A stretch of 64,000 bases of DNA from Mesocentrotus franciscanus (taxonomy: Eukaryota > Echinodermata > Echinoidea > Camarodonta > Strongylocentrotidae), in the NCBI GenBank assembly GCA_037976565.1, contig CP137679.1:27215539-27279538 (forward strand), given 5' to 3'. Under the pieces are notes generated by a model. That model ran no database searches. It saw only the letters and a list, made by a program, of their open reading frames with translations, and had not been told where the DNA came from. This document shows positions 1-10,910 of this stretch, in pieces (the stretch's first letter is position 1; every line of letters starts with the position of its first letter). The translations under genes were made by a program, and so were the position numbers.

Positions 1-204
1 GATATGTGATGATGATGGTGATGATGATGATGTAGGCACAAGATGTTTTACTCCGTAATGGCATAGCTGAATGATTGAAGTGTGATGGTGCTGATACAGT
101 CTTATGCAGGATTGAGGGAAGGCGGAAATGTAATAAGAGAGTAAGCATGGCAAAAATGAAATGCAATATAACAAATTGTCTACAGTGGAGAGGGGAGGAG
201 GGGG

Positions 205-768
205 CAAAATAAGTCTGTGTCAAATAGCATGGGCAATCATGTTGGTAGTGTTGGTGGGAATGTTAGTATTGGAAGCGGGGCCTTTTGAAAATGTTACTGT
301 TCCAGAGGGGGGCACAATATGAAAAATTTGATGAAGACGAGGCGAGAATAATTAATCATTTGGGCACTGAAAATTTGAATATGGCACATGGGCTACATTA
401 TCTGAGAAATTTGACTGATAATCATTGATTTAAAAAATATGTATATACTAATAATGATATATAATAACAAGAAACAACAAATAAGAGGCCCAAAAGAGAT
501 TAAGGTAGACGGTGAAATGGGGTCATTATTATTATTATTTGTTTGGGGGGAGGGGGGATAATTCAGTGTCAAATAGCATGGGCAATCATGTTGGTGGTGT
601 TGGTGGAGGGGGGGGGGGTAACAGGGCCTATGGAAATGTAAGTATTGGAAGCGGGGCCTTTTGAAAATGTTATTCCAGAGGGGGGGGGCACAATACGAAA
701 AATTTGATGAAGACGAGGCGAGAAAGATTAATTATTTGGGCACTGAAAATTTGAACATGGCACATGTT
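205..768. repeat. Tandem duplication of a ~200-bp anonymous unit
   Basis: Two similar copies lie head to tail with an offset of about 349 bp. Each contains the words CAAATAGCATGGGCAATCAT, GGAAGCGGGGCC and ATGAAGACGAGGCGAG in the same order (about 205-410 and 555-765). They differ by small indels in G-runs. No open frame spans a unit, so it is scored as noncoding repeat. Bases 1-30 are a short GATGGT-type microsatellite. Confidence 0.8.
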
Positions 769-978
769 AAGTGAGCTAAGCTCGGGTCCGGTTTCCAAAA
801 TCTTCATTTCGCTGGTACACTAAAAAGTTGTCGTCTTCATAAGCTAATACATGAAAAGTATGAGCAGTGTGCATTTTTGACCCGCCGAAATTTACCCATG
901 GCTGGACGGATGCAGAAGCGGTGTTAAACCCCCTTGGTTACAATATAGCACGCTATGAGCGTGATTTCCTAAACTGCG

Positions 979-1203
979 CACAATACACCCTTTCACGGTT
1001 AAGGCCGCCATATTAATTTGCGAGTAAACATTGCGTCGTCAATGTTTTCAGATGCGCATGTATTGTCACGTCACTGCCTGCGCTGTGCGCTCACATCATA
1101 TTGACATGGGCACCATTTTAAATTACGAGTTAACAACTTTGTTTACTTGTAATTTAATGTCAGCGCATGCGCACTCTTGTAACCGTGAAAGGGTGTATTG
1201 CAA
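979..1203. repeat. Hairpin (MITE-like) element
   Basis: The left arm CAATACACCCTTTCACGG (981 on) is mirrored by CCGTGAAAGGGTGTATTG (1183-1200). Complementarity continues inward imperfectly (attaatttg/cgagtaaac against gtttacttgt/aatttaat). This is the structure of a small non-autonomous DNA transposon with long terminal inverted repeats. No target duplication is evident, so the superfamily is undetermined. Confidence 0.75.
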
Positions 1204-1841
1204 TAGCGTTCATTTGAAGCGACGCTTTTATGGCGCATAATTTTTGATTGACCATGTGATATCACAATGCGTATCAGTAAGTATTCTGCCTTAAAGTCGA
1301 CTTGCTTATAAAATGCTAAGATATCATCTAAATACGAATTAAGACATATGTCTTAGCCATGAAATAATTCAAGTACTTAAAATACTAACTTAATCTGCGT
1401 ACTGAATAAAATACGGCCCCAGTATATCATTTACAATGCAATGCTAGCATGGCGTTTAAACACCAATTTATATTCAAAACTCGAATCATCTTTCATTCTG
1501 ACTTGCCAAATTTTGTTATAAGACTAGTCGAGACAATGGTGGATTGGAAAATTGCCATGGATTGATAAATTGATCTTTCCGATCCTTTACATTTAACTGT
1601 AGTTCGATTTTTCATGTACAATAATAATAATAGGCCTATGGGTTTTCTTTCGTGGTATATGAGATATATTGCATTCAGCTAGCACAAACATTGCATTCGT
1701 CTCTGACTCCTGCAATATTCGCGAGCTGAATGCAATATATCCTATATATACCATTCAAGGGCTGCAAATATTATATAATTATAATCGCCATATTACAGCT
1801 ATTTGATATTACCGTCACATGTTGGCTTTATAATGATGTCA
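1204..1841. other. No gene recognised
   Basis: AT-rich anonymous sequence. A weak inverted pair around 1650-1680 and 1725-1755 (ATATATTGCATTCAGCTAG against AGCTGAATGCAATATAT) suggests a further small hairpin element of about 100 bp. Nothing else is supported. Confidence 0.5.
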
Positions 1842-2150
1842 GATCTTCAGTGCGTATCATGAGACGTTTCTTTCTTGCTTCCAACAGACTTTGATTGTAC
1901 AAATCTAATGTCCAAGCAGATTTGACTTTTCGGCCGCAAACGGATAGCAAATAGCTAGTAGTAGTACAATGCAATAGTATAGTTTTCATAATGTAGCTAC
2001 ATGTACATGACCGTAACAGAATCATACAGCAATTAGAGGGATTTCAGATCTTCAGTGCATGTGATGAGATGCTTCTTGCTTCCAGCAGCCTTTGGTTGTA
2101 CACAAACTCGTCCATCTGACGCCCAAGTAGATTTGACCTTGTCACGTTTC
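1842..2150. repeat. Diverged direct repeat pair
   Basis: About 100 bp at 1842-1945 recurs at 2046-2150. Shared words are GATCTTCAGTGC, CTTGCTTCCA and GTAGATTTGAC/GCAGATTTGAC. In the minus direction one frame stays open through both copies, ending in TEDLTSL and TEDLKSL before a stop. Alignment gaps change frame inside the unit, however, so coding is not established. Confidence 0.55.
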
Positions 2151-2258
2151 TGTGCATTGATCGACAAGTGTATAGTGTATAAGTGTTGCAGTGCTAATCC
2201 TTTCAGCGGCGGTTCAGGACGAGTTTGTGACGTACGCGATATGAAGAAAGCTTGACAA

Positions 2259-2510
2259 TTATACCACTGTGTTTTCCCTTTCTTCTCCAACATTCTTTAC
2301 ATCTACTTTCATCTCTTCCTTCTGTTTCACTTTCTCTTTATTTTCTCTCTTCCCAACACGATGTCTCCGGTCAATGTCGGTGGATTCCAAATCAACCCCA
2401 ATACTCTCGGTGCAAATGAGCTGGTCTGTGTTTTCGCCCTGCGCCTCTTGTATCACTAATATACATATACAATGCCTTCTTGAATATTGCTCCAGTTGAT
2501 TAATTAATTA
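2259..2510 (-). pseudogene. Remnant of a LINE ORF1 (gag-like) protein
   Basis: The minus frame reads about 80 residues containing QYSRRHC, then ENTDQLI, then DIDRRHRVGKRE, followed by a Lys/Glu-rich tail. This order (a YSRR-type motif, a GENTD-type helix, then DI-R-HRVGK) is the pattern I know from ORF1 proteins of L1-like and related non-LTR elements, where this part binds RNA. There is no neighbouring reverse transcriptase, and the preserved part is far shorter than a full ORF1, so it is a truncated dead copy. No start codon is proposed; the frame simply opens near 2510. Confidence 0.55.
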
Positions 2511-2516
2511 TAGAGA

Positions 2517-3340
2517 GAATTGTCATCCTTTCAAACAGATATTCCACAATCTTCTATATGAATTGTATACATGTTTTCTTGTACTGTAACAGTACATATT
2601 AAGTAGAAATGTATATACAGTTAGCAAGATGAATACATTACAAAACGTAGATTACAAGATACAGGAATGCTTCGTGTGCTTGCACCTCTCCGTTGTAATC
2701 AGATGAAATAAAAATTTATCCAAGCTTTAATAAAATGTTTTATGTTGTAGGTGACATTGTAATAAAATACCTGGAAGTTGTAAATCTAAGAATTATAATG
2801 GCTGATTCATAATTCGATTTCAGATCAAAGTATTATATTCTAAAGGCAGTAACGTTCATCTTTCAAACCTCATCCTCACACACATTTTCGCAGTAGATAT
2901 CAATACAAAAAGAGCTTCAAAATGAAGCCAGCGGAGATAACAACAAAACATGAATACAATATCCTATTAGACGAAATTGCCAAAGACAAATTATCCAAGA
3001 AACGTACGCATACAGCTTAAAACTTACATGATGAGATATATGATTCCCGCCCAATGTGATGACAAATTGCAACTTACCATGAAAATGCAGAGAATGATAC
3101 AGTATTCTAATTTCCAATGTTTCTTAAAAGAAGGAAATACATAGGCTTTATTCCACCAGACGTATGGTATACGTTCGATTTTCTTGTAAATGCGATCTGA
3201 ACTACTTATTAACAGAGTGTATAAATGTGCTGCATTAGATGGCGCCCTGGGACCAGTATCTTTTAATTATACTCGTTAAATGAGCAACCTGAAAGATTAT
3301 ATATATGCTGTTTATTCAATTTAATGCCCCTCTGTATATC
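2517..3340. other. No gene recognised
   Basis: Anonymous AT-rich sequence. Short open frames on either strand lack recognisable motifs or splice context. Confidence 0.5.
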
Positions 3341-3342
3341 GT

Positions 3343-3634
3343 TATTATTATTATTATTATTGTTATTATTATTATTATAACTATTACCATTATCATTATT
3401 ATCATTATTATCATTATTATTTTTATAACTATTATCATATTTTTATTGTTGTTATTATTATTATAGATATCATCATCATTATTGTCATTATTATTATCAA
3501 TATCATTATCAAAACTAAAATCATTATTATTATTATCATTATTGTTAACATCATTATTATTCTTGTTTTATTTTTTCTTATTCTTATTCGAATTATCATC
3601 ATCATCTTCTTTTCTCCTTCTCTTTCTTCTTCTT

Positions 3635-3665
<31 letters not shown>

Positions 3666-3900
3666 GTCTTCTCCAATTTTCATCCCCTTCTTCATAATAA
3701 TCGGCATCATAATCATCTTTTTTATATCATTGTTATTATAATCATTATTATTATTGTTATATTATTATTATAATCATTAATAATTATATTAATATCAATA
3801 TTATTATTAGTATTTTCATTAGTAGTAATAGTAGTAGTAGTATTTTTATGATTATTACTTTATTATTGTTATCATTATTATTGTTGTTGTTGTTGTATTT
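3343..3900. repeat. ATT/TTC-type microsatellite tract
   Basis: Trinucleotide-rich tract of ATT/TTA with interspersed ATC units. It contains a run of pure TTC repeats near 3615-3664. The predicted Ser/Leu-rich peptide here is a repeat artefact. Confidence 0.95.
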
Positions 3901-4385
3901 TTTATAAACTAAACTGACAATGTGTAAGTGAAATGCGATATATAAAATAAACCAAGCTGAATTGAAGTGAACTAAAGCTTTTATCTTTTACTTTGCCATC
4001 GAAACAAAGTAATTTCACATGTTACGAAATCAAAATATCTAACAAATACATGGAATATAACAACAAATAAGAAATACAAAATAAAGTACTTCAAAATGAA
4101 GGTATAGCTAAAGATAATCTCGTCCTGCTTCATTCACTTGCTTGAGCCAAACATACCTAATAAATATTTTGTTAACGGCTGATATATTACTTTAGAACAT
4201 TAAAACACAAATGATTTTGGCTTGTAGATATCCAATATATCCTAATCAAATACATTTTTGCAATCATTGGACAACTATATTTTCCCCATATAGAAACGCT
4301 CAATATAGATACAGCGCTTGTATTATGCAAGTTGTTTTATTTATTTTTTTATCATTTATGTTCATCATCTTGTTCTTGCGTGTTA

Positions 4386-4485
4386 CAGGGCCCCGACTTC
4401 AAGCAGAATTCTGCTTCCTTGGGGTCCAAACCTTTATTTTGTATATTATCACTGTCACTTGTTTCATAAAGGTCGAATAAAGATT
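4386..4485 (+). mobile_element. Possible LINE 3'-end relic
   Basis: A short perfect hairpin (AAGCAGAATTCTGCTT, near 4400-4415) is followed by a T-rich stretch and an AATAAA at about 4476-4481. Degenerate CR1/jockey-type LINE 3' UTRs often have such a terminal hairpin and A-rich end. No coding sequence precedes it, so this is only a suggestion. Confidence 0.25.
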
Positions 4486-4499
4486 CGAAATGAAGAAGG

Positions 4500-5870
4500 A
4501 AAAAAAAAACACTTAAATATACTACATGTATGTCCCTTTTGCAGCCAACATCAAATTCTGTAGAACTTTGCAGGAATTATGAATATGTCATGTATGTTCT
4601 ATCTGTGAAATTTAAACGTTAGCAGTGTCCTAATATTCAAATTATGCAAGGAAACCCGTTTACTTGCTAGACTTCACTGTCAGACACTATTGAGTGACTG
4701 ACTGGCTTTTTTCATCTTTGGTAATAACATACATAAAATGAGCTGTAAAGGGTACATGAGCATTTGTATACATCAATCACCCACTTCTTGTAATGGCCAA
4801 AATTAAACTGATTGAATCTTTGCGCAGCATAAAACGTACGACCATTCGGTACAATGGTCTGAAAAATCAGACTATTACTTACTGGCTCTATAGCTCCCAA
4901 GTCTATTCGACAACTAATAGTCGTTATTTTCCCACTTAAAGACATTTTCAAGCCCCCTTTTTTTAAGGGAAGTTCTAAATTAGTATTGCCTTTCAAATGC
5001 CGTTGGAATTTAACCTTTTCATTTTTTGGGCCTGCAAATGGGACATAGTACCTTTAAAGAGAAGGTTGAGTTTTGGGGAGAGGTAAAAATAATTTGTGAG
5101 CGTCATCATTGTTAGTATGCAGGTGTGGAAGAAAATCAGAGTAAAAATGTCCCCTGGAAAGCATGGCTCTTCAAATGCCTTCATATTCTAAATATGACAA
5201 GTAACAGCTTAAAAATGAGGGCCCCATTTTTATGCCACATGATTGTGTAGTCCCATATATAAATCTTTCTGTGTACAGTGCTAATTGTAACTTTTACCAA
5301 GACTGGGTCAATTTTTTATCCTTTTAATGATTCCAGAACCTTGCAGTTCACACCAATACTTATATGCTACATGCATATGATCACAATGCAATCGCATGAC
5401 CAGAACTCAAATTTATCTTTAAGTTTGAGTAAGTTTGGACATTGAAGATAATTATCCGTGTATATTATCCGAAGACACGTTCTTATGTTGATATTTCTCT
5501 CGTTCAATAAATCTGGTCAGAAGGCTGCAAGAGCTTTGACAATGACGGGTTGACCGTTTTGCGGTCAGCCGACGCGGCGACGTAGTGTTCTATTTGTTTT
5601 GCATTGGAGGGAAGAAAAAAACATGTAAATAGACCATCATCGTAATGTAATCAAATATAATGCACACATCTTTGGTACCTCGTTAGAAATTATTCAATTC
5701 ACCTTTTACGAATAATTATATGTCAATTTAGTCAGAATGCGATTTGCATACATAACGTGTTGTTAGATCGGACAAGCCATACTGATTTTCCTACCTAGCA
5801 ACAATTAATGTATGCAATTCATATGATAATCAAGTTTTGAAAGAAGAATATGATGGCTTTCCGAATCGCA
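4500..5870. other. No gene recognised
   Basis: Anonymous sequence with several short open frames, none showing domain motifs or convincing splice borders. Confidence 0.5.
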
Positions 5871-5872
5871 AA

Positions 5873-6345
5873 GTTTTTATGCCTCCGCCCACCGAAGGTG
5901 GTGTAGGAGACATTATGTTTTCGGGTTATCACACAGTCCAGTGGCGGATCCAGAGGGGAGGGGCCGGGCCCCCTCCCCTAGGAAAAAAAACAGGTAAAAA
6001 CACCCTTTTTGAAAAAAAGAAGATGGGCCCCCTCCCCTGGCGCCCAAGGAGGGGGGTGGAAAAAAATCACCCTTTTTTTTCGGGTGCCAAATTTTTTTGC
6101 TCACTACCTACCCCACTGAGCGAAAAATCGACCGGCACGATTTTCAAATTTTCGCACGAAGTGGGCCCCTTTTTAGGCCCCCTCCCTTGCCGCCGGCTGG
6201 ATCCGCCCCTGACACAGTCCGTCCCGCCTACTCGTTATCGCGATATCTCAAGAACCACTTGAGATATGAACTTCAAACTTGATGTTAGTATGTATTATAC
6301 AACGCCTACTAAGATTCTTGCAACCTCATTGGTCAATTCTTGATC
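5873..6345. repeat. Left part of a dispersed repeat with GCCTCCGCCC end
   Basis: It begins ATGCCTCCGCCCACCGAAGG and, after the hAT element inside it, continues into a stretch with TCGCGATATCTCAAG and a 'gaaccac..gagatatga' motif. The same motif and 'GGTCACAGAGGTCAA' blocks recur at 8085-8600 and 34977-35262. Those segments end with GGAGGC..ATAGGAGACGCAG, close to the inverse of this start. I infer one repeat family, with 6350-8080 as later material between its two parts. Confidence 0.55.
5939..6211. mobile_element. hAT-type MITE with perfect 8-bp target duplication
   Basis: 273 bp starting CAGTGGCGGATCCAG and ending CTGGATCCGCCCCTG, giving 15-bp terminal inverted repeats with one mismatch. 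It is flanked on both sides by ACACAGTC (5931-5938 and 6212-6219). CAGNGGCGG ends with an 8-bp duplication are diagnostic of hAT transposons. The interior is G/C-homopolymer-rich and has no transposase. The 141-residue open frame across it is fortuitous. Confidence 0.95.
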
Positions 6346-6389
6346 ACATGACATGCACTAAAAATACTGTTGAACGGCATTCTCCAGCC

Positions 6390-6510
6390 GTGCAATTCCA
6401 GTTGATCCTTCGCACCATTGCACGCTGACGTCACTAACGATGTACAAAGTATATTGTGAGGTAAGTGAAGTCACCGTGCAATGGTGCGAAATTATCAACA
6501 GAAATTGCAC
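6390..6510. repeat. Hairpin element
   Basis: GTGCAATTCCAGTTGATCC..CGCACCATTGCAC on the left pairs with GTGCAATGGTGCG..ATCAACAGAAATTGCAC on the right, with TGACGTCAC near the loop. It is MITE-like, with no clear target duplication. Confidence 0.7.
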
Positions 6511-6714
6511 TCCGCGTAACAATAAACATAAAGCATGGTACGCGCATGGTGAGCGCATGGTTTGCTGCTTGCTTGATAATAGTGCGCGCTCACTATCGGT
6601 AATTTCATTGATAAAAAAAAAAAAAAACTCGCTGAGATTTGGACATTCAGGCCCTAGGAAAACTGTTCTTTAGATGGAAAAAAATTGTTTTAAGCCCGTT
6701 TACGTCCGAGGTGT

Positions 6715-6900
6715 TGTATAAAACAAATAGTAAATGGTCTTTCTTCGTGCAATGGAACAAGATTTTGCATTTGGTGAAAGATGAGACGCTCCATTCAACT
6801 CGGCTGCGCCTCGTTGAATAGAGCGCCTCCTATCTTTCACCTCGTGCAAAATCTTGTACCATTGCACTCATGGCCATTCACTATTTGTATATTATAAAAT
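6715..6900. repeat. Hairpin element, loop CTCGGCTGCGCCTCGTT
   Basis: A long imperfect palindrome. The outer arms are TATAAAACAAATAGTAAATGG and its complement near 6870-6898; the inner arms carry GTGCAATGG..CAAGATTTTGCA. The loop CTCGGCTGCGCCTCGTTGAA is nearly the same as in the hairpin at 7828-8010, so the two are copies of one family. Confidence 0.8.
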
Positions 6901-6972
6901 GGGTTCAAGAATGTAGCCAATGAGAAGCGTCAAAATGGATCACGTGTGCGTGCATTAATTTTAACCATACGC
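6889..6972. repeat. Dispersed repeat, inverted copy at 32359-32441
   Basis: The segment containing GGGTTCAAGAATGTAGCC and GATCACGTGTGCGTGCATTA is found in reverse complement at 32359-32441, with few or no differences over about 80 bp. Confidence 0.85.
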
Positions 6973-7185
6973 GCACGGGGAGCGCATTTTGGTGATAACA
7001 ACAGTGCAACAAAGGTGCAACAAAAAGGCATAATGCACGCTGCGTGTAATTCAATGGATGTTTACGAAAAGTCGCACCATATGCAATGCACAGTTTGTTT
7101 ACGAGGCCACTGCTGCCGCGATCGTCTGTGTGCACACGGTATTTCTTATGAAGGTTGCCGGTTTACAGTGTTATCGCCTTGCTAA

Positions 7186-7805
7186 TGCCTAGGTCACATT
7201 TGCCGCGGCGGCCGTGCGGTCTAAAATATCTACGGCCAATAGCAATTATAGGGCCGCCGCAGCATTCCCACGGTCACATACGGTAGCGGTCACATATGTT
7301 AGGGTAGCTGCACGGCGTATTTTGAATTTGTGGAGACAGAAAATCTGCGGCTGCCGTACGGCCTTTGAAGTGATGACGCACGGTCGCCTTAGGGCGTTCC
7401 TGCGGCGGCCGTAGGTTTTTGACAAATACTAAGTCAGACGCAAGGTAGCCGCAAGGTGCCCGCAAGGCGGCCGAAGGGGGACCATACGGCGACCGTGCGG
7501 CCAGACTGATGCTCCCGCTTCACCCCTGGAGTATATAAAACGCAAGACCACCGTACGCCCGACGCACGGTCGCCGTGTAACCGCTCTACGGCATGGCTAC
7601 GCGTGTCTAATCGCTACGGCGAACCTAGAAATGAAAACAGTTATAACTCCGCGTTATAATTCCACGGCGACCCGTACGGCCTGTAAAAATAGGGATACGC
7701 CCTAGGGTGACCCTGAGGCCACCGCAGATTCTCTGCGGCCGCCGCAAGTATCTCTCGATTTCCTAGCCGTATTATCCTAGCCGTAGAGCAAATGTGACCT
7801 AGGCA
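7186..7805. mobile_element. TAA-flanked DNA transposon filled with short GC palindromes
   Basis: 620 bp with perfect 18-bp terminal inverted repeats TGCCTAGGTCACATTTGC / GCAAATGTGACCTAGGCA, flanked by TAA (7183-7185 and 7806-7808). A 3-bp TWA duplication fits PIF/Harbinger-type insertion. The interior is strikingly GC-rich against AT-rich flanks and is packed with CGGCCG, TACGG and CCGTACGG words in both orientations, so it can fold on itself many times. There is no transposase; it is non-autonomous. Confidence 0.85.
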
Positions 7806-7827
7806 TAAGTTAGATTGTCGACCCATT

Positions 7828-8010
7828 TTATAAAACAAATAATCCACAGGTTTTGTTCGTGACGTTACGGCGATGCAGCGCTATTCGGGTATTCACAATG
7901 GCACAAAATACACTCGGCTACGCCTCGTGAATTTTATTGCACCATAGTGAATACCCTCATGCGTTGCATCGACCATAATGCACTCACACCTGTGTATTAT
8001 TTGTATATCA
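7828..8010. repeat. Hairpin element, second copy of the 6715-6900 family
   Basis: Inverted arms built on TATAAAACAAATAATCCACAGG and its complement (near 7990-8005), with inner arms GATGCAGCGCTATTC..GCGTTGCATC. The loop CTCGGCTACGCCTCGTGAA matches the loop of the 6715-6900 hairpin. Confidence 0.75.
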
Positions 8011-8084
8011 TCATAAGAAAACAACCTGATTAAATATGGGAGTAACTGGGACATAGAGGTCAACATAAGTAATGGCCTTGTTAT

Positions 8085-8600
8085 CGCGATATATTAATTA
8101 ATAAGAACCACTAGAGATATGAGGCTCGAACTTGTTGAGAATATGTATCACAAAAGGAAGGCGGTCTGATAAGATTTTGAGTTAGTATGTCAAAGTTCAA
8201 AGGTCACAGAGGTCAACTTCTGAAATTTCAGCTATTAGCCTCGTTAATGCAAATCTCTAGAAGCGTTAGAGATATGAGCTTCAAACTTGGTGATAATATA
8301 TATTACCATAGGAAGACGATCTGATCTGATCTGATTTTGGGTTATTGCTTCAAATGTCAGAGAGGTCAATTTATGAAATTATGAAAGGTTTTTAGCCTTG
8401 CTATCGCAGTATCCAAACATGGTGACGTAATTTATATAGGAAGATGATCCAGCTACATTTTGGGGTAGTAGGTCAAGATCATAGTCGTCGGTTGACATTT
8501 GATTATAGGCGTTTTTGTTTTCACCGTGATATGTTACGAATAATTCCATCCATTTCCTATATTAAATTGAGGGTGGAGGCACATAGGAGACGCAGTTGCA
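8085..8600. repeat. Right part of the GGTCA-block dispersed repeat
   Basis: Several successive blocks read 'agagatatgagcttcaaactt', 'aggtcaaaggtcacagaggtcaa' and 'atctgatcagatttt' with variation. The segment ends GGAGGCACATAGGAGACGCAG, and the same order occurs at 34977-35262. No coding sequence is present. See the entry at 5873-6345. Confidence 0.65.
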
Positions 8601-9074
8601 TCTGGCTTGTTTAAAATCTAAAAATATACCAATAATTTTTTCTTTGTTTTCAAGTGCCTTTAATACTTGCATTCAAAATCAAAAAGAATTTCGAGCCCTA
8701 CTTGTCCGTCAATCAAATTTTATTTTGACCCGGTCTACATTTCCTTTACAAGGAAGAATAGCGTGAAAATAATTAGGATGGTCTTGTTTGGAACATCGAA
8801 ATCTAAAATCTAAAATTTCTGCCCTTTCATGTACAAAATTCCTCACGAGAATGTACAATATAAATGAAGATATTCTTGACATGATGTGATGCCTTTTAGC
8901 ATGACATGGGCGCAGCCATTTTCTTTAAAATGTGACGTACCAGTTGAAGTTGTATATGTATCATGCACCAAGCTTTAGTTGATAAGACTTTCTAAATCAA
9001 CAAGAAAACCTTTACTTTTCAATAAGGAAAAATCATAGCTGAGAAGATGAAAATTATATTTGGTAAAAAATATA

Positions 9075-9475
9075 TAACGGGGGAACAACTGTAACTAATT
9101 CATTTTAAAACATTAAAATATAGCAGTTGACAAATCTATTTCAATTATGAGAAACCTTCGCCCCAGAAGAGCACCAACATATGTAAGCAATTTGCGTTCT
9201 GGCAATTGTAGTACAAAAGATAATACACACACACCTGGGAAGGAAGCATTCATAAATTTGAATAAATTTACTTGATAAACGACTTCACATAGTACGTCAC
9301 GTTATCAATAAAATGGCGACGCCCATGTTGTGCTGAGAAACTGTACATTATTATTGCTTTATGCCTCTCTCATACACACTGGTGGAGAATCTTGTAGATT
9401 AATGGGCTATAATATACTAAATCTCTCAGAATAAATAAAGTTATTTCTTGGGGTGGGGTTTCCTTTAAATGTCAC
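9075..9475. repeat. Dispersed repeat, copy 1 (uninterrupted)
   Basis: This matches 11228-12125 in the same orientation: shared GAAACCTTC(G/A)CCCCAGAA, TTCTGGCAATTG, CTGAGAAACTGTAC and TCTCAGAA.AA..AAAGTTATT. At the 11.4-kb insertion point this copy reads TTGATAAACGACTT without interruption, so it is an empty-site reference. Part of it (9290-9340) is also inverted relative to 8890-8945. Confidence 0.85.
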
Positions 9476-9479
9476 TAAT

Positions 9480-10654
9480 TGCTCGGCGTGTAAATGCCCC
9501 AATACATGACGCCAACTTCAGGGGCCAACCCTTGGTGCCACAATCCAGAAGACGCGGTTCATACTCGAAGCTTCGAAAAGAAAATCGCTACACCATTTTA
9601 GTTACTTATATTTGTTTGGAAACCAGTCAGGATTAATTTTTTATTGTCACAAATATTCACGATGCCGTTTTACCAATACTTAAGTTCGTCTCTCGGACAT
9701 TCGGACAAAGGAAGTTTGACCTAGGTCACATATCACGCATAGCTAGAGTGTCAGTAACGGAGTTACTTTTGGGCTTGGTTATGACCGCGGTAGTTTTGCA
9801 GTAATTTGGTATACTGTTGTTAATTATCATGGTAGGGCAAATATAAAGGCTACAATAAAGAAAATTGCAACACTAGTTGTTTATTTGTTATGAGTATTTA
9901 TTCTATCCTCTCATAACAAAATTGCAAATAATATTCACATACACAATTCATACTAAATTACAAATGAAATTTCCACATTTCATACAGAGTCAAAATACAT
10001 GAATCAGAATACAATGAATCAAGTCTATTATATTGTTCATATAAATAACATTTGTTTTTCATGTTTTAAAAGGAAAGAAGAGAAAGGGAAAAGAAGATAA
10101 GAGAGTGGGTGAAGGTGTTGTGATAAGAGGGACCCCCAACGAAACACCTCAACACCATTCCCTGTCAAACCTAAAGTACATGGCAGCCCTTACCCCTCCC
10201 CCTCCCGAATCCATCCACACCTGGACACACCCACAACCTCAATCAACCCTCATAGACACCCGTATGCGTAGCTCCAATAATCGGTAATGGTTTGACTCAG
10301 AATGAATTACATATAATTTACCTTATACTTAGATATGTTAGGTCACGAAAAATCATAAAATCGATCATTATAAAATGTACATTATAATATATATTTTCTT
10401 CTTCTTGAAGACTGGATCAATAATAGCCTTCACCCAGTCTTCATAATTACGGATCTCTAAGACGTGGAAATAGTTTTTATAGATACCAAGTATAACCATG
10501 TATGACCTGAAAAAAGTTTGAAAGATTTTCTCATTTGTGAATAATGCCGTATTTCATATAAACAGTACTCAAATGACAAATTTCGGATGACTTTCGACAC
10601 AAAGACGTAAACAAATGTAGCCTGAATTACAACAAGTAGTGAGTGGCGATACAT
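9480..10654. other. Intergenic region downstream of the lectin gene
   Basis: No gene recognised. It lies 3' of the minus-strand lectin/PAN gene. A short palindrome around 10395-10440 (TCTTCTTCTTGAAGACTGG..CCAGTCTTCATAATT) is the only structure noted. Confidence 0.45.
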
Positions 10655-10680
10655 TCTTTATTTTTCTGAACTTTATTCAT
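10655..10680 (-). terminator. Polyadenylation signals of the lectin/PAN gene
   Basis: Reading the minus strand, the stop codon sits inside GAATAAAG and is followed within 12 bases by a second AATAAA (AAAATAAAGAATG). Two canonical poly(A) signals overlapping and directly following the stop imply either a very short 3' UTR or use of a later site. Confidence 0.6.
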
Positions 10681-10910
10681 AATGGGTGCATGACGTGCTG
10701 TATTTCCTCCCATCATCCGGAACAGAACCAATGCTGACCGAGCTGAGATGGCAATTATTCTTCTCTCTCTTGCAGAAATTGAAGGATACGCATTCCTGAT
10801 GCGCGAGGCACAGTGCAGTGCATCGGATGCGCGTAGGCACGGTTAAAATCACGAACACATAGCTTTTGTCAAGACATCCGAGTTCGGAGGTAGTTGCCTT
10901 GTAGAACACA
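10673..10910 (-). CDS. Lectin/PAN gene, terminal exon (PAN/apple-like module)
   Basis: The exon starts after the acceptor CATCGCAG and ends at a TAA. It reads on in phase from the donor of exon 15329-15539 (AG + T gives Ser). Residues (counted over the recovered exons) about 174-251 hold a Cys-spaced module: GCLDKS, then RCTALCLAHQEC, VSFNFC, NNCHLSS and a final Cys near the C terminus. This spacing (C..C..C, an aromatic F-N-F strand, C-L) is typical of PAN/apple domains, which bind proteins or carbohydrates in secreted proteins. The open frame continues upstream past the acceptor, but that part is intronic in this model. The module is short for a PAN domain, so the label is approximate. Confidence 0.75.

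Noticed and set aside
5837..6262. 141-codon open frame
   Set aside because: It runs through a hAT MITE with exact target duplication, in G/C homopolymer tracts.
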